Origin: Natrinema soli
Lineage (GTDB): Archaea > Halobacteriota > Halobacteria > Halobacteriales > Natrialbaceae
Length of the DNA stretch: 13,065 nucleotides
Assembly (NCBI RefSeq): GCF_028618695.1
Contig: NZ_JAQIVI010000035.1
Coordinates: 1 to 13,065 of the forward strand
Reading direction: 5' to 3'
Shown here: piece by piece, positions 7,843 to 13,065 of the stretch
Layout of the letters: each line of letters begins with the position of its first letter
Position numbering within the stretch: the first letter of the stretch is position 1
Notes under the pieces: model-generated
Database searches by the model: none
What the model saw: only the letters and a program-made list of their open reading frames with translations
Told to the model about the DNA's origin: nothing
Made by a program: the position numbers and the translations under genes

Positions 7843-8867
7843 CGTTCGTACCCCACTCGCGGATCGATTATCGTGTACAGGAGGTCCTGCAGAACGTTCA
7901 GGAAGATGATTATCACCGTGAAGATGAACAGCAGTGCGCCCGCGAGCGGCAGATCACCCTGTACCGTCGCCTGGAAGAAGATCCGGCCGAGCCCGTTGAT
8001 GTTGAAGATCGACTCGACGATGACCGAGCCGCCGATCAGCAGAAACGCCTCGTTCGTGATGACCGGAACCAGCGGGATCAGCGCGTTTCGGAAGACGTGT
8101 TTCCAGATGATGATGCGGTTGGGAAGCCCCTTCGCTTTGGCCGTCTCGACGTAGTTCGAGTTGATCGTCTCGAGGACGGCCGTCCGCCCGATACGGAGTT
8201 CGGCCGCCATCGAGGCCGACCCGAGGACCAGCGCGGGCGGGAGGATCAGTTTGATGTCGCCGGCGAGTGCGCCCCAGTCCATACCGTTAGCCGTGACGAA
8301 CGCCAGATCGGGCGTCCCCGTGATACTCCTGATATCCGGGCCGAACGTGTACCAGTCGAACCCGAGCCATCCGCCGTCTTTGCTCTGGCGGAGGATGGCA
8401 AGGAGGATAATACTCAGCCAGAAGTTCGGCATGGCCTGCCAGAGGATCCCGCTCACGGACGCGACGTAGTCGCCACCGCTGTTGGGATGCAGGCCGGCGT
8501 AGAACCCCAGCGGAATGCCGACAAACAACGGGAGCAGGATCGCCCAGAAGCCGAGCCAGAGCGTCGGCGGACCCGCGAACGAGATGATCTCGACGACGTC
8601 CATGTCGCCGTAGATGACCCACGACTTTCCCAAATCGAGTGTCAGGAAGTCCCAGACGAAGTCCAGGTACTGCTCCCAGAGCGGGTCGTTGAGTCCGAGT
8701 CGTTCACGCATTCGCTCGGCTTCGGCTCCCGACGCTTCGGGACCGAGCCTCGCGGCGACGGGATCGACCGGTCCCATTCGTAGCAGGACGAAGATAAACG
8801 TCATTACGGAGAAGAGGACCGGAACCGAAAGCAGGAGTCGTTTGAAGAAGTATCTCCACCGACTCAT
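7839..8867 (-). CDS. dppB: ABC transporter permease, DppB type
   Basis: Membrane channel partner of DppC, 342 aa, close to the family norm. It has a basic N-terminus (MSRWRYFFKR), a first helix at about 11-30, then a DppB-type external segment with 'RLGLNDPLWEQYLDF' (56-70). Further helices lie near 102-125, 135-158, 207-222, 265-288 and 308-330. The EAA loop is 'YVETAKAKGLPNRIIIWKHV' (239-258). The usual LLPGDP after the first helix is replaced here by RMGPVDPV. ATG 8867 lies 140 bp after the binding-protein gene, a gap long enough for an attenuator or an internal promoter. An AT-rich TTACAAAA element is centred about 28-35 bp upstream of this ATG. The stop overlaps the dppC start. Confidence 0.95.
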   Translation of the reverse strand: MSRWRYFFKRLLLSVPVLFSVMTFIFVLLRMGPVDPVAARLGPEASGAEAERMRERLGLNDPLWEQYLDFVWDFLTLDLGKSWVIYGDMDVVEIISFAGPPTLWLGFWAILLPLFVGIPLGFYAGLHPNSGGDYVASVSGILWQAMPNFWLSIILLAILRQSKDGGWLGFDWYTFGPDIRSITGTPDLAFVTANGMDWGALAGDIKLILPPALVLGSASMAAELRIGRTAVLETINSNYVETAKAKGLPNRIIIWKHVFRNALIPLVPVITNEAFLLIGGSVIVESIFNINGLGRIFFQATVQGDLPLAGALLFIFTVIIIFLNVLQDLLYTIIDPRVGYER

Positions 8868-9007
8868 GACACATCACGCATACTTCGGAGAGTGTTTTGT
8901 AACCAATCCACCATAGTCGTCTAATAGTCAGCTGTTTTCATATGTCTCTGAATATTTTGCTTTCGCGTCTTGGGGAACGGGAACCGACAGTAACGGTGGC
9001 GCAGCCG
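8868..9007 (-). promoter_or_regulatory. 140-bp spacer between binding-protein gene and dppB, possible internal promoter
   Basis: This is the only sizeable gap inside the transporter operon. Read on the minus strand it holds two AT-rich TATA-like elements: AAAATATTC around 8947-8955 and TTACAAAAC around 8894-8903. The second is spaced about right for a leaderless dppB transcript from 8867. A tiny frame (ATG 8914, 16 codons) ends in the TGA that overlaps the dppB ATG. Such a spacer would let the binding protein be made in excess over the channel. No convincing stem-loop plus T-tract was seen, so the function is inferred. Confidence 0.35.
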
Positions 9008-10825
9008 TCAGTTCTCGTCTTCCAAGTTGGCCTGCCAGTCGAGGTAGTAGCCGTTCGCTTCATTCGGCATTTTCGAGGTATCGGTGTTCTTGGGCTCGAA
9101 ACCGAAGTGGCCGTACGAGACGTCTGGCCAACTCCAGATCCACCCGAGCGAGAACATCTCGAGATTGCCGTCCTCACCGCGATCCTGAAGCGTCGAGAAC
9201 TGCGTCGACTGAGGGTTGGCCTTGACACCGATACCGGAGAGCTTCTGTCGGATCAGGTCAGCCATGTCCTGGAACGCCGGACTCGTCTCGTAGACGGTTA
9301 TCTCCATCTCGAACGGATCATCTTCGGTGAAGCCGCCTTCCTCGAGAACGTCCCTCGCACTGTCGCGGTCGGTTTCGTTGACTCCATAGGGCCACTCGTC
9401 GACCCAGTCCTCGTAGCCGTCCTGTCCGGTCGGCCACATCGACGGTGGCGTGAAGCTAAATGCCTCGAAGCCGCGGTTCTGAAGAATGTCGTTGACGAAC
9501 TCCTCGTGGTTTGCGACGTACGCGACCGCCTTTCGAACGGGTGCGGGAACGTTAGTGACGTTGAACGCGAAATAGTACGTCCCGAGTTCGGGGACCGCGA
9601 TGTAGTTGGTGGTCTCGCCGTTCTCGAATTCCCCGTACGTACCGAACTCCCGTCCGCGGTCGTCGGTCTCGGCGTCAATGAGATCCGGATCGTAGTGCGA
9701 GGTCGGAATCTCGAAGAAGTCGGCGTTTTTCTCCATCGCATAGGTGAACTTCGACTCGGGATTCTCGTTGATCTCCCAGTGGATGGACTCGACGCTCGCA
9801 ACGGTCCCGTAGAAATTGTCGTTGCGAACGAGCCGTACACTTTCGCCGGAGTTGAACTCGTCAAACTCGAAGGGACCGGTCCCGTTGGCCATCTCGGTCC
9901 GGAACTCGTCGTGGGTGACCTCACCGTCGTAGCCCTCGATGTCGCCGACGAGTCCTTCCGGGACGATCGAGAAACCGTTGTACGTGAGGACGTCCAGTAC
10001 GGCCGGGTTCGGTTCTCGAAGGGTGATCTCGAACGTGAGGTCGTCGACAACGTTGATCGCCAGCGAGTTGGGGGCGACACCGCCATCGTCGGTCGTCTCG
10101 TGTTCGATACCCAGACCGCCCGTCGAGCCGGTGACGAAGTTCGCCCGTTCGCTGAACTCGGATTCGGCGAGCCGACGGAACGAGTACTTGACGTCGTTCG
10201 CCGTCAGCTCCCGCCCGTCGTGGAACTGGACGCCGTCTTTGAGCGTGAAGGTCCACGTCAGTCCGTCGTCGGACGTCTCAAACGACTCGATCAGCTGATT
10301 CTCGACTTCGGCGACGCCGGCCGGATAGTTGGTCAGCGTGTCGTAAAGTTGCGCGATGACCTCGGCGGACGCGGTGTCCGTCGACATAATCGGGTCTAAT
10401 TCGTCGAAGGTGGCGCTGATCAGGTTCAGTTCTGAATCCCCCGCAACTTCCGTCCGGTTGTGCTTTAGGTGGTGGCGGCCGAGGGAACCGATCCGCGGGA
10501 GGTCAACGTTGTCGTACCAGAAGAACTCGCCCTTGCTGTGGTGGGTAGGGAGCAAGACCATGTCGTCCCGAACGGCCTCCTCGATTTCGATATACGCCTC
10601 GGTGCGAATGTCCTCCGCATCGGGGCCGGGATTATCGGCGATGCGCTCCCAGGCGGCCTGTGCTTTGTCTGCGTGTTCACTCGTCTCGAAATCACTTTCC
10701 TCTTCGTCGTCCCCGCTGAGGAGGGCCGAACAGCCGGCGAGTCCGACCGATGCGCTTCCACCGAGGAGAGCAAGCATTTTCCGTCGTGATCGATCTACAT
10801 TCTGTCCATCCTGAATATCGGACAT
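9008..10825 (-). CDS. Peptide-type ABC transporter substrate-binding lipoprotein (SBP family 5), circularly permuted near its C-terminus
   Basis: First gene of the complete Dpp operon, encoding the surface binding protein. Counting from ATG 10825 (605 aa), a twin-arginine-like motif (DRSRRKMLALLGG) and lipobox LAGC (Cys32) form the Tat lipoprotein signal, followed by an acidic linker. Residues ~46-128 then match the extreme C-terminus of DppA-like proteins: 'DKAQAAWERIADN', 'IEEAVRDDMVLLPTHH', 'SLGRHHLKHN', the last aligning with E. coli DppA 'PLGKHHFEN'. The ordinary start of the fold follows ('DELDPIMSTDTASAEVIAQL', 'WTFTLKDGVQFHDGRELTA', 'NGTGPFEF'), then the C-lobe ('SARDVLEEGGF', 'LIRQKLSGIGV'). 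The protein stops at 'NGYYLDWQANLEDEN', where normal homologues continue into the segment now at the front. TTG 10831 is possible, but ATG 10825 has a TATA box 28 bp upstream. Family is certain; ligand unknown. Confidence 0.92.
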   Translation of the reverse strand: MSDIQDGQNVDRSRRKMLALLGGSASVGLAGCSALLSGDDEEESDFETSEHADKAQAAWERIADNPGPDAEDIRTEAYIEIEEAVRDDMVLLPTHHSKGEFFWYDNVDLPRIGSLGRHHLKHNRTEVAGDSELNLISATFDELDPIMSTDTASAEVIAQLYDTLTNYPAGVAEVENQLIESFETSDDGLTWTFTLKDGVQFHDGRELTANDVKYSFRRLAESEFSERANFVTGSTGGLGIEHETTDDGGVAPNSLAINVVDDLTFEITLREPNPAVLDVLTYNGFSIVPEGLVGDIEGYDGEVTHDEFRTEMANGTGPFEFDEFNSGESVRLVRNDNFYGTVASVESIHWEINENPESKFTYAMEKNADFFEIPTSHYDPDLIDAETDDRGREFGTYGEFENGETTNYIAVPELGTYYFAFNVTNVPAPVRKAVAYVANHEEFVNDILQNRGFEAFSFTPPSMWPTGQDGYEDWVDEWPYGVNETDRDSARDVLEEGGFTEDDPFEMEITVYETSPAFQDMADLIRQKLSGIGVKANPQSTQFSTLQDRGEDGNLEMFSLGWIWSWPDVSYGHFGFEPKNTDTSKMPNEANGYYLDWQANLEDEN

Positions 10826-11179
10826 AGACAACCAGTAACAAGACTTATGTTATAAATGTGTCGCCAACTGACTTGTCCAGAATTACAGTTTATTGCATAT
10901 TTTCTTACTTCTCTGTACAAAATACATCATATCTGATTGGCGTATATGTTACTCACCTATCAGAACGGGGTGCTGTCGTGACAAGTGGAACACGGCCACC
11001 CCATCGCGGCCGCGGTTGTCGGACAGACAGTGATACAAAAACCAGCGTAAGTGTGCCCCCGAGTACGAAGTCACGTCACGAGCGTTCTCGACGCGTACGT
11101 GTCGGGAGACGACGGCGCTCGCAATACCGAAATCTCGATTTTCGAGTCAGGTCTCGAGATCGATCGGACCGGACCGAAG
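10826..11179. other. Intergenic region between hpt and the Dpp operon, 354 bp, no supported gene
   Basis: About 10840-10975 is markedly AT-rich and contains the Dpp operon TATA box. Further upstream lies an inverted repeat, TCTGAT (10932-10937) and ATCAGA (10959-10964), with a 21-bp spacer, which could bind a dimeric regulator. Towards hpt a short hairpin, CTCGA-TTT-TCGAG (11134-11146), sits about 35 bp past the hpt stop and might help end its transcript, but its T-tract is poor. Reading frames here encode low-complexity Arg/Ser-rich peptides and are not convincing genes. Confidence 0.4.
10851..10856 (-). promoter_or_regulatory. TATA box of the Dpp operon
   Basis: The minus strand reads TTTATA (within CATTTATAAC), centred 28 bp before ATG 10825. 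This is the position of the archaeal TATA box for a leaderless transcript starting at the ATG. It supports ATG 10825 over the TTG at 10831 and makes the binding-protein gene the head of the operon. The surrounding AT-rich DNA stands out against the GC-rich genes. Confidence 0.6.
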
Positions 11180-11749
11180 TCAGTTGTCGCCGTCCTCGTC
11201 GACGATGACGACTTCGCCGTCGACGACGTCGACGTTGATCAGCGTCTTGACGTCGTAGCCGGCGTCGTCGACCTTGTTCTCGCCGCCGACCTTCTTGATC
11301 ACGGCGACCGTGTCGACGACCTCCGCGCCGATCTCATCGAGCGCCGTGAGCACCGACGCGAGCGTGCCGCCCGTCGAGAGGACGTCGTCGAGAACCAGGA
11401 CGCGCTCGCCCTCGCGGACGTCGTTGATGTACATCTCGTTTTCCGAGTAGCCGGTCTTCTGGGAGATCGCGACCTCGTCGTCGAGGCCGTACTTGCGCTT
11501 GCGGATGACGGTCAGCGGGATATCGGTCATCAGCGAGACGGCGGTGGAGATGTGAATGCCCATCGCCGCGGGGGTGACGATCCGATCGACCTCCTCGAGT
11601 TCGGCTTTCCGGATGATTCGGATGACGATTTCGCGGAGTAGCCCCGGATCGAGTTTCGGGAGCCCGTCGCTGATTGGGTGAACGAAATAGTGATAGCCAT
11701 TCTTCTCGATGATCGGGGCCTCGAGGAGGGACTGCTTCAGCTGATCCAT
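11180..11749 (-). CDS. hpt: Hypoxanthine/guanine phosphoribosyltransferase (archaeal Hpt)
   Basis: Purine-salvage enzyme joining hypoxanthine or guanine to PRPP to form IMP or GMP in the cytoplasm. The 189-aa protein has the archaeal Hpt layout: N-terminal '[20 protein letters not shown]' and '[20 protein letters not shown]', then the Rossmann-like core with '[16 protein letters not shown]' (58-73), the basic 'VIRKRKYGL' (81-89), and the PRPP-binding motif [13 protein letters not shown] (117-129), whose paired aspartates and TGGT loop are intact. The length is normal for the family. Homologues are close to other PRTases such as the GfcR regulators, but there is no extra N-terminal HTH domain here, so an enzyme is the better call. 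It is transcribed alone from a TATA-like element 28 bp upstream of ATG 11749. Exact base preference is not readable from sequence. Confidence 0.95.
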   Translation of the reverse strand: MDQLKQSLLEAPIIEKNGYHYFVHPISDGLPKLDPGLLREIVIRIIRKAELEEVDRIVTPAAMGIHISTAVSLMTDIPLTVIRKRKYGLDDEVAISQKTGYSENEMYINDVREGERVLVLDDVLSTGGTLASVLTALDEIGAEVVDTVAVIKKVGGENKVDDAGYDVKTLINVDVVDGEVVIVDEDGDN

Positions 11750-11772
11750 GCTGTGGGTCGAACCGTCGCGGA

Positions 11773-11779
11773 GTAAAAG
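11773..11779 (-). promoter_or_regulatory. TATA-like promoter element of hpt
   Basis: The minus strand reads CTTTTAC, centred about 27-28 bp before ATG 11749, as expected for a leaderless haloarchaeal transcript. No ribosome binding site lies between it and the ATG, which agrees with leaderless translation. Confidence 0.5.
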
Positions 11780-11832
11780 TTGACGATCCGAGCGAGTGAG
11801 CCGCGGGATATCCTCACGCGGGAAGTATCGTC

Positions 11833-11878
11833 CCGTGCAGGGCCGTAGAAACTCGTTCCGTGCAGGGCCGCCGGAACG
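11833..11878. repeat. Short direct repeat and overlapping inverted repeat between hpt and the DUF7344-type gene
   Basis: The 13-mer CCGTGCAGGGCCG occurs twice, at 11833-11845 and 11858-11870, with a 25-bp period. The second copy overlaps a perfect 7-bp inverted repeat, CGTTCCG (11854-11860) and CGGAACG (11872-11878), with an 11-nt loop. It begins just after the stop of the gene at 11891-12544 and lies upstream of the hpt promoter, so it could act as a transcription end signal or a regulator site. No strong T-tract follows on the minus strand. Confidence 0.45.
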
Positions 11879-11890
11879 TTCGGGGACCCG

Positions 11891-12544
11891 TTACTCGTCC
11901 GCGCTGTAGCTCAGCTCCGGTGGCTGGTCGCCGTGACCGAGACGCATGTTTCGCTCGTGGTAGATGTGTACGACCGCGGTGAGCGTGAACGTCCCCGCGA
12001 TGGCGGCCGTCCAGGTCAGCTCCGAGAGATGCGTCAGCGGATAGATCCCCAGCCACAGCGCGGCGACCAGCGCACAGCTGATCGCGCCCAGCGAGAGGTA
12101 CAGTTCACGCCACGCGAACTCCCGACCGGGGACGATCTCGAGGTAGACACTGATATCCCGGGTTCGCTCGGTCCCCTCGATGATGCCTCGGTCGGCGTCG
12201 AAGTAAAGGATATCAGCCGCGTCCATCTTCGGAAGGTGGGTTTGCTGAAGCGTTGTATAGACCCGCTTTCGCTGCTCGGGGGTGACGCCCTCGAGGGTCG
12301 TGTCGTACTCCCAGGCGGCGATCTGCTGGGCTAGATTGCCGAGTTCGACGGGCCGATCGTCCTGTTTGAGGTACTGCAGGATATAGCGACGTCGCTGATT
12401 CCGCAGCACTTCGAAGATCTCGCCTTTGGAGAGGGGCTCGTCGGGCGCGTCGTGATCGTCGACGGGGATGTCATCGCCGTCGGTATCAGGGGTGTCGGCG
12501 TCGTCGGTGTCGGGGGCGTCGTCGGTTCGCTGTCGTTGCGCCAC
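11891..12544 (-). CDS. DUF7344-type winged-helix membrane protein (putative regulator)
   Basis: The first ~35 residues are Asp-rich and disordered-looking. A helix-turn-helix-type domain follows (about 38-115 in the 217-aa form: 'LSKGEIFEVLRNQRRRYILQ', 'ELGNLAQQIAAWEYD', 'RKRVYTTLQQTHLPKMDAAD', 'ILYFDADRGII'). This matches the haloarchaeal DUF7344 domain as I remember it. Two membrane helices come next, near residues 149-168 and 178-195, and then a short tail. The layout suggests a membrane-bound cytosolic DNA-binding or sensing domain; no target can be named. The frame begins at GTG 12553, but GTG 12544 is chosen because GAGGTGA lies five bases before it. Upstream there is a ~68-nt leader with a 20-codon frame. 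The gene lies between coaBC and hpt on the same strand, with its own likely promoter. Confidence 0.85.
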   Translation of the reverse strand: MAQRQRTDDAPDTDDADTPDTDGDDIPVDDHDAPDEPLSKGEIFEVLRNQRRRYILQYLKQDDRPVELGNLAQQIAAWEYDTTLEGVTPEQRKRVYTTLQQTHLPKMDAADILYFDADRGIIEGTERTRDISVYLEIVPGREFAWRELYLSLGAISCALVAALWLGIYPLTHLSELTWTAAIAGTFTLTAVVHIYHERNMRLGHGDQPPELSYSADE

Positions 12545-12549
12545 GTTGG

Positions 12550-12556
12550 TCACCTC
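12550..12556 (-). promoter_or_regulatory. Shine-Dalgarno site deciding the start of the DUF7344-type gene
   Basis: The minus strand reads GAGGTGA, matching seven bases of the anti-Shine-Dalgarno sequence, five bases before GTG 12544. It would overlap the GTG at 12553, which makes that start less likely. The same bases include the stop codon (TGA, 12552-12550) of the upstream 20-codon frame. Confidence 0.5.
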
Positions 12557-12612
12557 GGGGTGCCGGACGGCTCCGGTAGTTCGATCGCGTTCAAACCAAG
12601 TCGAATACCCAT
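12550..12612 (-). CDS. Possible 20-aa leader peptide ahead of the DUF7344-type gene
   Basis: From ATG 12612 a frame encodes MGIRLGLNAIELPEPSGTPR and ends at TGA 12552-12550. The ATG sits about 29 bp from a TATA-like element, as in a leaderless transcript. The stop codon lies inside the Shine-Dalgarno site of the next gene. This is the geometry of a translated leader that controls re-initiation downstream, but a frame this short can arise by chance. There is no protein-level evidence, and the peptide resembles nothing I know. Confidence 0.25.
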   Translation of the reverse strand: MGIRLGLNAIELPEPSGTPR

Positions 12613-12637
12613 TAGTTCGGTCGCATGAACCCCACCC

Positions 12638-12644
12638 ATATAAC
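12638..12644 (-). promoter_or_regulatory. TATA-like element for the DUF7344-type gene
   Basis: The minus strand reads TTATATG, about 25 bp past the coaBC stop and 29 bp before ATG 12612. A transcript starting near 12612 would carry a ~68-nt leader to the GTG at 12544. Position and AT content are the only evidence. Confidence 0.4.
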
Positions 12645-12668
12645 TCTCCTGACGGGCGCGCTGAACGC

Positions 12669-13065
12669 TCAGTCCGTCGCCGTCCTCGCTCCGAGCACCG
12701 CCGCGATCGAATCGGCGATCTCGCCGCCCAGCCCGGCTTTCGTCCCCTCGTAGCGCGCGACGTCGCTCGCGTGGACGAGCAACGCGCTCGTCGTCTCCGA
12801 GCCCATCACGCTCGCGTCGTTGGCGACGACGAACGCGAGATCGGCCCGCTCGAGGGTCTTTCTGGCCTGCTCGATCATCGCCTCGTCGTCGCCGGAGGTC
12901 TCGGTCTTGAAGCCGACGATCGGCAGGTCGGGGTAGTCGGCGCGAATCTCGTCGATGAGCTTCGGCGTGGGCTCGAACTCGAGCGCGAGCTCCTGACCCG
13001 AGCGGATCTTCTCGTCGCTCCCCTCGACGGCGTAGTCGCCGATCGCGGCGGCCGAGACGAGCGCG
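12669..13065 (-). CDS. coaBC: Phosphopantothenate-cysteine ligase domain of CoaBC/Dfp (partial, 3' end)
   Basis: The last 131 codons of a gene that enters from the right edge. The product joins phosphopantothenate to cysteine and, in the bifunctional form, decarboxylates the product to 4'-phosphopantetheine in coenzyme A synthesis. The visible part is the C-terminal CoaB domain. It runs in order through 'SAAAIGDYAV', the 'KIRSG' motif, 'PTPKLIDEIR', 'IVGFKTET', a helix ending 'ERADLAFVVANDASVMGSE', and the final 'EIADSIAAVLGAR', all typical of Dfp proteins. The N-terminal CoaC flavoprotein half lies beyond the window, so whether it is fused cannot be seen here. The stop is TGA at 12671-12669. 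It appears unrelated to the transporter genes. Confidence 0.93.
   Translation of the reverse strand, partial: ALVSAAAIGDYAVEGSDEKIRSGQELALEFEPTPKLIDEIRADYPDLPIVGFKTETSGDDEAMIEQARKTLERADLAFVVANDASVMGSETTSALLVHASDVARYEGTKAGLGGEIADSIAAVLGARTATD

Noticed and set aside
7716..8783. 355-codon open frame on the plus strand
   Set aside because: Antisense to dppB and the start of dppC; extremely charged with no hydrophobic core or motif.
8942..10399. 485-codon open frame on the plus strand
   Set aside because: It mirrors the second binding protein; low-complexity Val/Arg/Glu/Asp composition and no recognisable domain mark it as an antisense shadow.
10826..10831. TTG start at 10831 for the second binding protein (and likewise TTG 2031 for the first)
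   Set aside because: In each case an in-frame ATG a few codons later lies 28 bp from a TATA-like box, matching leaderless initiation; the TTG codons do not have that spacing or a ribosome site.
10858..11208. 116-codon plus-strand frame in the hpt/Dpp intergenic region
   Set aside because: Ser/Arg-rich, crosses the AT-rich promoter region and overlaps the end of hpt; no motif or convincing start signal.
1..13065. CRISPR arrays, tRNA or rRNA genes, transposases, integrases or attachment sites
   Set aside because: I looked for regular short repeats, tRNA-like cloverleaf arms, transposase motifs and terminal inverted repeats and saw none that could be supported.

Overview
The window looks like haloarchaeal chromosome, probably from a Natrialbales-type genus; this is inference, not a database match. 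The evidence is high GC with a strong third-position bias that creates long antisense reading frames, very acidic proteins, twin-arginine lipoprotein signals, TATA boxes about 28 bp ahead of ATG codons (leaderless transcripts), an archaeal-type Hpt and a DUF7344-type helix-turn-helix membrane protein. Every gene I can support is on the minus strand, so the region reads from right to left.

Layout in order of transcription. At the right edge is the 3' end of coaBC (coenzyme A synthesis). Next comes a DUF7344-type HTH/membrane protein with an unusual leader, then hpt (purine salvage). After an AT-rich gap lies a complete peptide/nickel-type (Dpp/Opp) ABC transporter operon: a Tat lipoprotein binding protein (10825-9008), dppB, dppC, dppD, dppF and a small membrane protein, with the genes from dppB onward joined by 1-4 base overlaps. 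A conserved-looking cytosolic protein of unknown function follows (2926-2405). After a 388-bp gap a second transporter begins: another binding protein (2016-340) and the start of its DppB-type permease, which runs off the left edge.

How the genes work together: each binding protein would sit lipid-anchored on the outer face of the membrane and deliver a peptide-like ligand to its DppB/DppC channel. In the complete operon DppD and DppF hydrolyse ATP to drive uptake. The ligand cannot be read from the sequence.

The most striking observation is that both binding proteins appear to be circularly permuted family-5 binding proteins, with two different break points. In the 340-2016 protein the whole C-terminal lobe precedes the N-terminal lobe. 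In the 9008-10825 protein only the last ~80 residues of the fold have moved to the front. Each still starts with an intact Tat/lipobox signal. The complete transporter also carries large additions: a ~240-residue four-helix N-terminal extension on DppC, ~90 residues between Walker A and the Q-loop of DppD, and ~95 residues inside the C-terminal four-cysteine motif of DppF. I know of no description of these permuted proteins, but I could not search the literature or databases.
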